Shown here one piece after another: positions 57,790 to 64,000 of a DNA stretch of 64,000 nt. A program made the position numbers and the translations under genes. The DNA is from Serratia nevei. GTDB lineage: Bacteria > Pseudomonadota > Gammaproteobacteria > Enterobacterales > Enterobacteriaceae. Below the pieces are notes generated by a model. It did no database searches. It saw only the letters and a program-made list of their open reading frames with translations, and had not been told where the DNA came from. The stretch is from positions 186,001-250,000 of the forward strand of contig NZ_JAMYWQ010000002.1 in the NCBI RefSeq assembly GCF_024160145.1. Direction: 5' to 3'. How positions within the stretch are numbered: position 1 is the first letter of the stretch; each line of letters begins with the position of its first letter.

Positions 57790-58842
57790 ATGAAAACAAA
57801 GCGACAGGCATTAGTGATCGGCGCCAATGGCGTGATTGGGCGCAGACTGATTGAGGAACTGACCGCCCAGGGCTGGCCCGTGGTGGGCGTTTCGCGCCGG
57901 GGTGGACAACCGGCGCCGGGTGTCCGCCACCTTCAGGTGGATCTGCTGGATGCGGCGGCAACGCGCGGCGCGCTGCGGCCGCTGAGCGCAATTAGCCACG
58001 TTTTCTATGCCGCTTATCAGGATGGGCCGGATTGGGCGGGCCTGGTAGCGCCTAATCTGCAGATGTTACAACACGTCGTCGAGGGGCTGGAGCCGATCGC
58101 GCCGGCGCTGGAACACATCAGCCTGATGCAGGGTTACAAGGTTTATGGTGCCCATTTGGGGCCGTTTAAAACGCCGGCGCGTGAAAGCGACGCCGGGCAT
58201 ATGCCGCCGGAGTTTAACGTGGCGCAGCAGCAGTATCTGGCGCAGCGTCAGGCGGGCAAGCGTTGGCACTGGAGCGCCATTCGTCCGAGCGTGGTGGGGG
58301 GCTTCTCTCTCGGCAACCCGATGAACCTGGCGTTAAGCATTGCGGTTTACGCGTCGATCGGTAAAGCGCTCGGGCTGCCGTTGCGTTTCCCGGGCAAAAC
58401 GGGTGCTTATCACAGCCTGCTGGAAATGACCGATGCCGGGCTGTTGGCGCGTGCCACGCTCTGGGCGGCGACCGAACCGGCGGCGGCCAATCAGGCGTTT
58501 AATATCAACAATGGCGATCTGTTTCGCTGGAGCGAGATGTGGCCGAAAATCGCCGCTTACTTCGAACTGGAATGCGCGCCGCCGTTGCCGATGCCGTTGG
58601 AGAGCATGATGGCGGACAAGGCGATGCTGTGGCGAGAGCTGGTGCAACGACACCAATTGACCGAACCGGACTATCGCGCGGTGGCCGGCTGGCGTTTCGC
58701 CGATTTCGTCTTTTCCTGGGACTATGACATGTTCGCAGACGGCAGCAAGGCGCGCCGCTTCGGTTTCCACCAGTTTGTCGAAACCGAAGCCATGTTTTTC
58801 TCGCTGTTTGATGAGTTCCGCCGCCGCGGCATCATTCCCTGA
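57790..58842 (+). CDS. SDR enone reductase, PRISE-like
   Basis: 350-residue short-chain dehydrogenase of the PRISE group (progesterone 5-beta-reductase/iridoid synthase-like), which reduce activated C=C bonds with NADPH. Visible: GANGVIGRRLIEEL (cofactor), VSRRGG, the PRISE-type catalytic stretch ISLMQGYKVYGAHLGPF with Lys and Tyr, WSAIRPSVVGGFSLG, and the C-terminal FVFSWDYDMFADGSKARRFGF. Start at 57790 fits GAGGAGTGG upstream. Divergent from lysR. Natural substrate unknown. Confidence 0.85.
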   Translation: MKTKRQALVIGANGVIGRRLIEELTAQGWPVVGVSRRGGQPAPGVRHLQVDLLDAAATRGALRPLSAISHVFYAAYQDGPDWAGLVAPNLQMLQHVVEGLEPIAPALEHISLMQGYKVYGAHLGPFKTPARESDAGHMPPEFNVAQQQYLAQRQAGKRWHWSAIRPSVVGGFSLGNPMNLALSIAVYASIGKALGLPLRFPGKTGAYHSLLEMTDAGLLARATLWAATEPAAANQAFNINNGDLFRWSEMWPKIAAYFELECAPPLPMPLESMMADKAMLWRELVQRHQLTEPDYRAVAGWRFADFVFSWDYDMFADGSKARRFGFHQFVETEAMFFSLFDEFRRRGIIP

Positions 58843-58855
58843 GTGCAGCATCGGT

Positions 58856-58881
58856 TTCCCCGCAGCACAGCCCGCGGGGAA
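58856..58881. terminator. Hairpin between convergent reductase genes
   Basis: TTCCCCGC (58856-58863), 10-nt loop, GCGGGGAA (58874-58881): perfect 8-bp stem; no U-run beyond the TT/AA ends. Confidence 0.5.
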
Positions 58882-58886
58882 TGGCC

Positions 58887-59894
58887 TTAGAACGTCAGCA
58901 TGATCTTGCCGATGTGCTCGCTGGACTCCATCAGCGCATGCGCGGCGGCGGCCTGCTCGAGCGGGAAGGTTTTAAAAATTTGCGGTTTCAACACGCCGCG
59001 CTCCAGCAGCGGCCAAACCTTCTCGTGCAGATCGGCGGCAATCTGCGCTTTGTCCGCGACGCTGCGCGAGCGTAGCGTCGATCCGGTATGGGTCAGGCGT
59101 TTCAACAGCAGCGGCATCAGGTTGAGCTCTTTCACCACGCCATTTTGCGTGCCGATTTGCACGATACGGCCTTCCATCGCCGCCGCCTGATAGTTCTTGG
59201 CCACATAGTCGCCGGCGATAAGATCGACGATCACGTCGGCGCCTTTGCCGTCGGTGACGTCTTTGGTGCGTGCGACAAAATCTTCGCTGCGGTAGTTAAT
59301 CGCCACGTCGGCGCCCAGCGCCAGGCTGGCCTGGCGCTTCTCTTCGGAGCCGACGGTGGTGATCACCTGCGCGCAGAAGGCCTTCGCCAGCATGGTGGCG
59401 ACCGTGCCGATGCCGGAGGTGCCGCCGTGGATCAACACGGTTTCGCCGGCTTTGAGGTGGCCACGCTGGAACACGTTGACCCAGACGGTAAAGAAGGTTT
59501 CCGGCAGTGCGGCGGCCTCGGTCAGGTTCAGGCCCGCCGGCACCGGCAACGCATTGCTTTCATGCACGGTGCAGTATTCGGCATAGCCGCCGCCGGCGAT
59601 GAGGGCGCAAACCCGATCGCCGAGCGCGAAGCGGGTCACGCCTTCACCGATGGCCACCACTTCGCCGGCGATTTCCAGGCCGGGGATATCCGAAGCGCCG
59701 GGCGGTGGCGCATAGTTCCCCTGGCGCTGCAACACATCGGGGCGGTTAACGCCGGCGGCGGCGATTTTCACCAGGAGCTCGCCCGCTTGCGGAACGGGCA
59801 CCGGGCGTTCGGTAACGACCAGAACCTCGGGGGCGCCCGGTTGGCTGATCTCAATCGCTTTCATCGTGCCGGGCTGCGCTGCATTTGTTGACAT
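58887..59894 (-). CDS. NAD(P)H quinone oxidoreductase / zinc-free alcohol dehydrogenase (PIG3-like)
   Basis: 335-residue medium-chain reductase of the quinone-oxidoreductase group: AAGVNRPDVLQRQGNYAPPPGASDIPGLEIAGEV, a nucleotide-binding VLIHGGTSGIGTVATMLAKA and the usual end ALMESSEHIGKIML. The Cys/His zinc ligands of alcohol dehydrogenases are absent. Of the TP53I3/PIG3-like type. Start at 59894 has GGAGAG upstream; the longer frame adds 17 unlikely residues. Confidence 0.93.
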   Translation of the reverse strand: MSTNAAQPGTMKAIEISQPGAPEVLVVTERPVPVPQAGELLVKIAAAGVNRPDVLQRQGNYAPPPGASDIPGLEIAGEVVAIGEGVTRFALGDRVCALIAGGGYAEYCTVHESNALPVPAGLNLTEAAALPETFFTVWVNVFQRGHLKAGETVLIHGGTSGIGTVATMLAKAFCAQVITTVGSEEKRQASLALGADVAINYRSEDFVARTKDVTDGKGADVIVDLIAGDYVAKNYQAAAMEGRIVQIGTQNGVVKELNLMPLLLKRLTHTGSTLRSRSVADKAQIAADLHEKVWPLLERGVLKPQIFKTFPLEQAAAAHALMESSEHIGKIMLTF

Positions 59895-60047
59895 GGTCAC
59901 TCTCCTCATCGTGGCGGACGTGGTTATCAGGCGGAAAGCCCGCAATAAAGTCTGCTGTCAGCTTAGCGAAATCGAATGAGGTGCGCGTGGTCGAATAGAG
60001 CGGTTTTGTGAGGAAGGGAGGACGCCGCCGCGAGGGGCGGCATGGCA

Positions 60048-60257
60048 TCAATCGTTGGGTGGGATGCGGAACCCTTTCAACGAGACGATAAAGTGTTCTT
60101 TCCCTTTGGAGATCTTGGCGCCTTTATCGCACCACAGGCTGGCAAGCTGGAAGAAGTCATCACTGCCGATGTCGTATGCCAGTTCGATTTTCTTGGCTGT
60201 GCCGGCGCGGATCAATCTCTCTGCTTCCTGGTGGTTTGCAGCTTTAATTATGGTCAT
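60048..60257 (-). CDS. 69-residue protein, unknown
   Basis: Small mixed alpha/beta-looking protein (MTIIKAANHQEAERLIRAGT, then AYDIGSDDFFQLASLWCDKG, then KEHFIVSLKGFRIPPND). AAGGAT about 7 nt upstream of the ATG. No signal peptide or membrane helix. I do not recognise a family; it looks like a conserved small cytoplasmic protein. Confidence 0.6.
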   Translation of the reverse strand: MTIIKAANHQEAERLIRAGTAKKIELAYDIGSDDFFQLASLWCDKGAKISKGKEHFIVSLKGFRIPPND

Positions 60258-60403
60258 GGGCGAAATCCTTGGTGTTAAGCCAGAGCGGATAATCGCGAAT
60301 CATCATATGGCCATATTGTGACAATTTTGTGATGAAAAGATGACGAGGGACGAAAGCGCGGCGTGTGGCGAGCCGCACCTTCACGATGAATATGCGTTGT
60401 CGG

Positions 60404-60520
60404 TTACCGATCGCGTGGGCGAACGAATGCGCCTTTTTGCTTAGATTTAAAGTGCTTATAGAACGCGAAACCCGCAATGCCGGCCAAAATGGCCAGGAGG
60501 GTAAGGGATCCTGTGGCCAT
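60404..60520 (-). CDS. 38-residue membrane microprotein
   Basis: One helix (MATGSLTLLAILAGIAGFAF) followed by a strongly basic tail (YKHFKSKQKGAFVRPRDR), as in small inner-membrane proteins with the tail in the cytoplasm. GGAGG lies 8 nt before the ATG at 60520; an ATG 6 nt earlier would be only 2 nt from it. Below normal annotation limits; family unknown. Confidence 0.6.
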   Translation of the reverse strand: MATGSLTLLAILAGIAGFAFYKHFKSKQKGAFVRPRDR

Positions 60521-61131
60521 GAACATCACCTCCGAATCAGAATGGTTAGGAAGGCGTATTTGTGACACTCATCACGTTGAGGAGCAATGAGACCAATCTG
60601 TAATCGAAACGGCGGGCAAAAAAAAAGCGCCTATAGGGAGGCGCATAAAGATTTGCAACACAGCTTGTGATGTTCAACACCAGGAGGCGTGGTGAACTGA
60701 CGCCATTCTAGGCAGCGGCGGCGGCGGCTGATATAGGTATTACTCCGAAAGCGCCATTACCCTTTATCGCGCCTGATGATGGCGTCAGAGGCGAATTTCT
60801 TCATCGGGCCTGGGCGCGCGCGCCTTGCCGCACCGGGGCAACCGCTGCTGACTCCGCGGCCAGACAGGGTACAAATCCTGTACGTTCAGCCAAGGTAAAC
60901 GGCGCTGCGAGGCGAAAAGAGTTGCTATTGCCGCCCGCTCGTGAGTTAATGTTTCCGGCCTGTGGTACAGACCTATTTATGCACGACATTTTGAGTAAAG
61001 TAGTTCAAATTTAAAGCGTTATCCCGGATAGCCCTTCTCTGACGAATTTCCTTTCCAGTGCCTCCATAAGTAACTGATGACCGGCTATATCGCCCATGGC
61101 GGCTTACATTTATTATTGAAGGAAAATAGAC
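60521..61131. other. 611-bp gap before the cold-shock gene
   Basis: No protein gene is convincing. It contains a strong minus-strand terminator at 60618-60644 with a candidate sRNA to its right, then GC-rich sequence to about 60930, and the presumably long 5' leader of the csp gene from about 61000 (ribosome site GAAGGAAAA at 61119-61127). Confidence 0.5.
60618..60735 (-). ncRNA. Candidate small RNA with CU-rich loop
   Basis: The 3' end is a strong intrinsic terminator on the minus strand: GCGCCT/AGGCGC stem (60627-60632 with 60639-60644) followed by nine U (60626-60618). No gene on that strand ends here. Upstream, GTTCA...TGAAC (about 60674-60699) forms a hairpin whose loop on the RNA reads GCCUCCUG, able to pair with AGGAGG ribosome sites, as in several Hfq-type sRNAs. 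The 5' end near 60735 is a guess; no clear promoter was found. Confidence 0.45.
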
Positions 61132-61344
61132 ATGTCTAACCTGATCAAAGGTCAAGTGAAGTGGTTCAACGAAGCTAAAGGTTTTGGTTTCATCACCCCA
61201 GCAGACGGCAGCAAAGACGTATTCGTACACTTCTCTGCTATCCAGGATCAAGGCTTCAAGACCCTGGCTGAAGGCCAGAACGTACAGTTCTCTATCGAGA
61301 ACGGTGCGAAAGGTCCATCTGCGGCTAACGTTACCGCTATCTAA
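61132..61344 (+). CDS. Cold-shock protein (CspA family, CspE/CspC-like)
   Basis: 70-residue single cold-shock domain that binds single-stranded RNA and DNA. RNP1 is KGFGFITP and RNP2 is DVFVHFSAI; the end [13 protein letters not shown] is typical of CspC/CspE. Codon use is that of highly expressed genes. Ribosome site AAGGAAAA, followed by an intrinsic terminator. Which csp paralogue it is cannot be settled here. Confidence 0.96.
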   Translation: MSNLIKGQVKWFNEAKGFGFITPADGSKDVFVHFSAIQDQGFKTLAEGQNVQFSIENGAKGPSAANVTAI

Positions 61345-61370
61345 TCGGCGCTTCTCATTGCCGAGTAAAA

Positions 61371-61393
61371 AACCCGCTGCGGCGGGTTTTTTT
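61371..61393 (+). terminator. csp intrinsic terminator
   Basis: AACCCGC (61371-61377), loop TGCG, GCGGGTT (61382-61388), then a T-run to 61393. Confidence 0.92.
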
Positions 61394-61416
61394 ATGCCTG
61401 CAATTTGGCCGTGCGC

Positions 61417-61534
61417 AAAAAAAAGCCCGCAAGTCTGCGGGCAAAAGTTCCTTGTTACTTCTTCATTTGCGAGCGTTTCTCTGGGGGGGAAACGCCTGAA
61501 GACAGGCTACGTGAGGGCGGCTTAAGATTCTGCG
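61417..61534 (-). ncRNA. Candidate small RNA between csp and dsrB
   Basis: Minus-strand terminator: GCCCGCA/TGCGGGC (61425-61431 with 61436-61442, perfect 7 bp) followed by eight U (61424-61417). No minus-strand gene ends here. Just upstream on that strand lie two more hairpins: GCGTTTC/GAAACGC (61473-61495) with a C6 loop, and GCCTG/CAGGC (61494-61507). A possible promoter is -35 CTGACG (61570-61565), 18-bp spacer, -10 TAACAT (61546-61541), giving a start near 61534 and an RNA of about 118 nt. A short frame ATG-AAG-AAG-stop inside is not considered a gene. Confidence 0.5.
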
Positions 61535-61666
61535 GACAAAATGTTAAGAAAGTGAAAATCTTGACGTCAGCTACGCTGATAGCAAAGGCGCGCTTGCGCA
61601 GAGCGGTGTCTTTGTTTCTGTGTTTTGTAATACACTGAGGCCAATCGCAAATTAATGGGGAAGGGT

Positions 61667-61867
61667 ATGCAGGTTAACGATCGAGTGACGGTAAAAACAG
61701 ACGGTGGTCCACGGCGCGAAGGCGTGATACTGGCCGTAGAGGTGTTCAACGAAGGCACCATGTATCTGGTTTCTCTTGAGGACTACCCGGCGGGCGTATG
61801 GTTTTTTAATGAAATCGACAGCCGTGACGGCACCTTTGTGGAGCCCTGCCGCAAACATGGGCAGTAA
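61667..61867 (+). CDS. dsrB: DsrB
   Basis: 66-residue protein, clearly E. coli Dsr[21 protein letters not shown], then [13 protein letters not shown] and WFFNE. Function unknown; cytoplasmic, sigma-S-dependent in E. coli. Start at 61667 (MQVNDRV) chosen to match E. coli MKVNDRV; an ATG 12 nt earlier lacks a ribosome site. As in E. coli it lies next to rcsA, here convergent with it. Confidence 0.93.
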   Translation: MQVNDRVTVKTDGGPRREGVILAVEVFNEGTMYLVSLEDYPAGVWFFNEIDSRDGTFVEPCRKHGQ

Positions 61868-62082
61868 GGTCAGTTAATCTCATTAATTTGCTGATGAAAT
61901 TGTCCATTTTGATATTATTTCATTACGACGGCATTTCTTTTGTCGCAGATAAAAATACCCTTTGCACTAGCAGGGGATAACGCAGCAGGTATTCTTTGAG
62001 GGGCCAGCGCCCGATATCGGGATGACATTATCACCGGCTATTTTTATGGCCGGTAACACAGAGCGAGGGCGTTCTCTGTTGT

Positions 62083-62712
62083 TCAACGGCTATTGACAAA
62101 TATTCCACTGGTCAGCGTATCGGTCAAACGAACAACGTGATAAATGATTTGTTTGTTGTGCGTTTTTATTTTCCGTTTGATGTTTCCCTTGTGGGAAGAG
62201 ACCGTTTTGGCCTTTATTTGCATCTGGTCTGATATCTGGATGGTGCCTTGACCGGACATCCACATGCGCAACATGTTTGATTCGGTCTGGCTCAGCGTTA
62301 CCGGCGTTTGATCCAGAGAGGATTTTTCCGCCCGAGGGGAGTTTCTCTCGAGGTAGTGGCTAAGTAGCTGATTCATAGTCTCTGGCTTGATGGATTTAGA
62401 CGATATGATGACGTTTTTGCGAACATATAAATAATCGTCGAAATGTACATTGGTAATCGCCATAAAGATAAAGAATAACGTATCCGGGTGCAGTGAAATC
62501 ACCCGTTTTATTCGCTCGGTGGCATTTGCTTCGTGGATGAAGCAATCCTCGTTAATAAACACCAGACTAGGATTCAACTTACTGCACTTTTCATGCAGGC
62601 TGTCAATATCATCGATGGCATTAATATAGCGTTTCTTCACGCCGTGCGAAGTCAGATAGTCGGTTAAACCCAATCTGGTATAGCTGCATGAATCCATGAT
62701 AATCGTTGGCAT
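62083..62712 (-). CDS. rcsA: RcsA, co-regulator of capsule and motility genes
   Basis: 209-residue LuxR-type regulator that pairs with RcsB to drive exopolysaccharide genes and its own promoter; normally short-lived through Lon. Strong match to E. coli Rcs[16 protein letters not shown]..., [28 protein letters not shown], and the DNA-binding part [51 protein letters not shown] precedes the ATG. A near-consensus RcsAB box and a Fur-like site lie in the long upstream region. Confidence 0.97.
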   Translation of the reverse strand: MPTIIMDSCSYTRLGLTDYLTSHGVKKRYINAIDDIDSLHEKCSKLNPSLVFINEDCFIHEANATERIKRVISLHPDTLFFIFMAITNVHFDDYLYVRKNVIISSKSIKPETMNQLLSHYLERNSPRAEKSSLDQTPVTLSQTESNMLRMWMSGQGTIQISDQMQIKAKTVSSHKGNIKRKIKTHNKQIIYHVVRLTDTLTSGIFVNSR

Positions 62713-63016
62713 ATCGCACCCCCACTTAAATCCGTTTTACTGCGGTAATATGAGAAAAAGCCTAAAAAGCCGAAAGGCAAAATGGAGCAATAATTCAGTG
62801 TAGCGATTGTTCTATCAATAAACACGATGGCACTCAATGATATTTTCATACTAAACTTATTAATCACATGAATCTATAAGTTTAGCTTAAGTCAGAGTGT
62901 TCTGCTGGTCGTTCAGTATCAACATGATAGGCCTGATTCGCGCTTGGCGCCCGCGCCTGTCAGCATCTCTTGCCGAAATTCCGTTCATCATGTCACGAAA
63001 AAAAATTTTAGTTTGC

Positions 63017-63030
63017 TAGGAAAAATCTTA
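63017..63030 (-). promoter_or_regulatory. RcsAB box
   Basis: On the minus strand TAAGATTTTTCCTA, 12 of 14 identical to the consensus TAAGAATATTCCTA. It is 305 bp before the rcsA start, in the right orientation for autoregulation, though further away than I would expect from E. coli. Confidence 0.65.
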
Positions 63031-63160
63031 AAAAAAATTCATGTGTTATTTTTCTTAAGTCTTTCTGCGCGATCTTTAATCGTGCAAAAATTGCGCATCC
63101 CGCCGGATTTTTATTTTTTTTAATAAAAATCATGTAATTGCATTTTCATGCCCTTCCGAT

Positions 63161-63179
63161 GACAATGATAAGCATTACT
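63161..63179. promoter_or_regulatory. Fur-like site upstream of rcsA
   Basis: GACAATGATAAGCATTACT matches 15 of 19 positions of the classical Fur box GATAATGATAATCATTATC. About 450 bp before rcsA. Iron control of rcsA is known in Klebsiella. Confidence 0.4.
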
Positions 63180-63444
63180 GTTTTTATCATAATAACAAAC
63201 AGAAGTTAACATTATAGCTGAAATATGTAGCTTAATTGTTGCATAAATTCACCATTTTACAATAAGTTATAGCGAGATTTATTTCACCACAAATCATTTT
63301 TGTGAATGTTTAACGGGAATTGAGTGATTTCTCTAAACTATTGCCCGGTAAGCAGCCAACCCGGTGGCGGTAGCAGGTCGGAGTTGTCTCTGGTTCGGGT
63401 TGGTTTTAATTTGCATCTCTACCTTTCAAAAACAGGACGTCGCG

Positions 63445-64000
63445 GTGAGACGGAATCCTTACGGGCAGCCGATAGGCGAGGCCCTTTCTCATTGGCAGCC
63501 GGCAGGCATGCCAGGACACCAGCTATTGCCGGGGCGGTTTTGCCGCCTGGAGCCGCTAAACATCGAGCGCTGGGGCGATGAACTTTATCAGGCTTATCAA
63601 ACCGCCGAGGACGACCGCGACTGGACCTATCTGTTTTGGGAACGGCCCCAGACGCGTGAGGATTTCCAGCGTTATCTCCAGGCGCAGGCCTCCAGTCCCG
63701 ACAGGAACACGATGGGGGTGATCGATCAGGCGAGCGGTCGTGCGGTGGGAACCTGCGCTTTTTTGCGCCTCGATCCCGCCAACGGCGTCGCCGAGCTGGG
63801 CACCATCAACTGGTCGCCGTTGATGAAGCGTACTGCGCTCGGCAGCGAGGCTATTTTCCTGATGCTGCGGCATCTGTTCGACGATCTTGGCTACCGGCGC
63901 TGTGAATGGAAATGCGATAGCCTCAATCTGCCTTCGCGTCAGGCCGCCGAGCGCTTGGGTTTCCGCTACGAAGGCACTTTCCGCCAGGCGGTCGTCGTCA
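63445..64000 (+). CDS. GNAT-family acetyltransferase (3' end outside window)
   Basis: Frame open from GTG at 63445 to the window end, at least 185 residues. RimJ/RimL-like acetyltransferase: PGRFCRLEPLNIERWGDELYQAY near the start, GTCAFLRLDPANGVAELGTINWSPLMKRTALGSEAIFLM as the acetyl-CoA core, and RRCEWKCDSLNLPSRQAAERLGFRYEG. AGGA lies 8 nt before the GTG. Small-molecule or protein N-acetylation is expected; substrate unknown. Confidence 0.85.
   Translation, partial: MRRNPYGQPIGEALSHWQPAGMPGHQLLPGRFCRLEPLNIERWGDELYQAYQTAEDDRDWTYLFWERPQTREDFQRYLQAQASSPDRNTMGVIDQASGRAVGTCAFLRLDPANGVAELGTINWSPLMKRTALGSEAIFLMLRHLFDDLGYRRCEWKCDSLNLPSRQAAERLGFRYEGTFRQAVVV

Larger units (their letters stand above)
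62713..63444. promoter_or_regulatory. 732-bp AT-rich region upstream of rcsA
   Basis: No gene seen. It is the most AT-rich stretch of the right half. It holds the rcsA leader, an RcsAB-type box (63017-63030) and a Fur-like site (63161-63179). Such AT-richness fits H-NS silencing, known for rcsA in E. coli. The right side must also hold the promoter of the acetyltransferase gene; none is obvious. Confidence 0.55.

Noticed and set aside
61868-62082. A dsrA sRNA between dsrB and rcsA, as in E. coli.
   Set aside because: No sequence resembling DsrA or its terminator is visible in this gap; only a weak ACCGGC hairpin.

Overview
The window looks like chromosomal DNA of a Serratia species, most likely close to S. 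marcescens. It is GC-rich enterobacterial sequence carrying a complete phenylacetate (paa) cluster in the E. coli gene order, a dsrB-rcsA pair, gcd next to a PQQ receptor of the PqqU/YncD type, and an MR/P-like (Fim/Smf-type) fimbrial operon. Species naming is inference from protein similarity recalled from memory; no search was run. I see no tRNA, rRNA, CRISPR array, transposase or phage gene.

Layout: 1-1250 is the end of a MATE efflux gene. 1307-10727 is a chaperone-usher fimbrial locus: a divergent PapI/FaeA-like switch protein, an AT-rich control region, major pilin, minor pilin, usher, chaperone, four further minor pilins, an MrpH-like tip adhesin and a LuxR-type regulator. 10772-11260 is a tiny two-gene operon behind a near-consensus promoter covered by a perfect Fur box. 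11363-16012 holds gcd (PQQ-dependent glucose dehydrogenase) behind pqqU (outer-membrane PQQ importer). 16553-26569 is one giant gene for a three-module NRPS (C-A-T-C-A-T-C-A-T-TE).

26699-29147 holds an aldo/keto reductase, a LysR regulator and a cupin; both enzyme genes carry the same 38-nt promoter element at the same distance from their start codons. Then come gabD, a small helical protein, a GST/flavin-enzyme pair with a divergent LysR, and a four-gene operon (KynB-like hydrolase, RidA, aromatic aminotransferase, amino-acid permease). 37690-51364 is the paa regulon: paaABCDEFGHIJK and paaXY on the minus strand, paaZ divergent. Together these convert phenylacetate to phenylacetyl-CoA, epoxidise and open the ring, and beta-oxidise the product to acetyl-CoA and succinyl-CoA under PaaX repression.

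51408-60520 is a run of single genes: Kdo hydroxylase-like oxygenase, GGDEF protein, several small membrane or stress proteins, a LysR with a divergent PRISE-like enone reductase, and a quinone oxidoreductase. 60521-63444 is regulatory: a cold-shock gene, dsrB and rcsA, plus two strong minus-strand terminators that no gene explains and that I read as the 3' ends of two small RNAs. The window ends inside a GNAT acetyltransferase gene.

Most interesting for follow-up: the orphan trimodular NRPS with an inverted repeat just upstream, the Fur-box micro-operon, the duplicated 38-nt LysR-type element, the two candidate sRNAs, and an RcsAB box plus a Fur-like site far upstream of rcsA.
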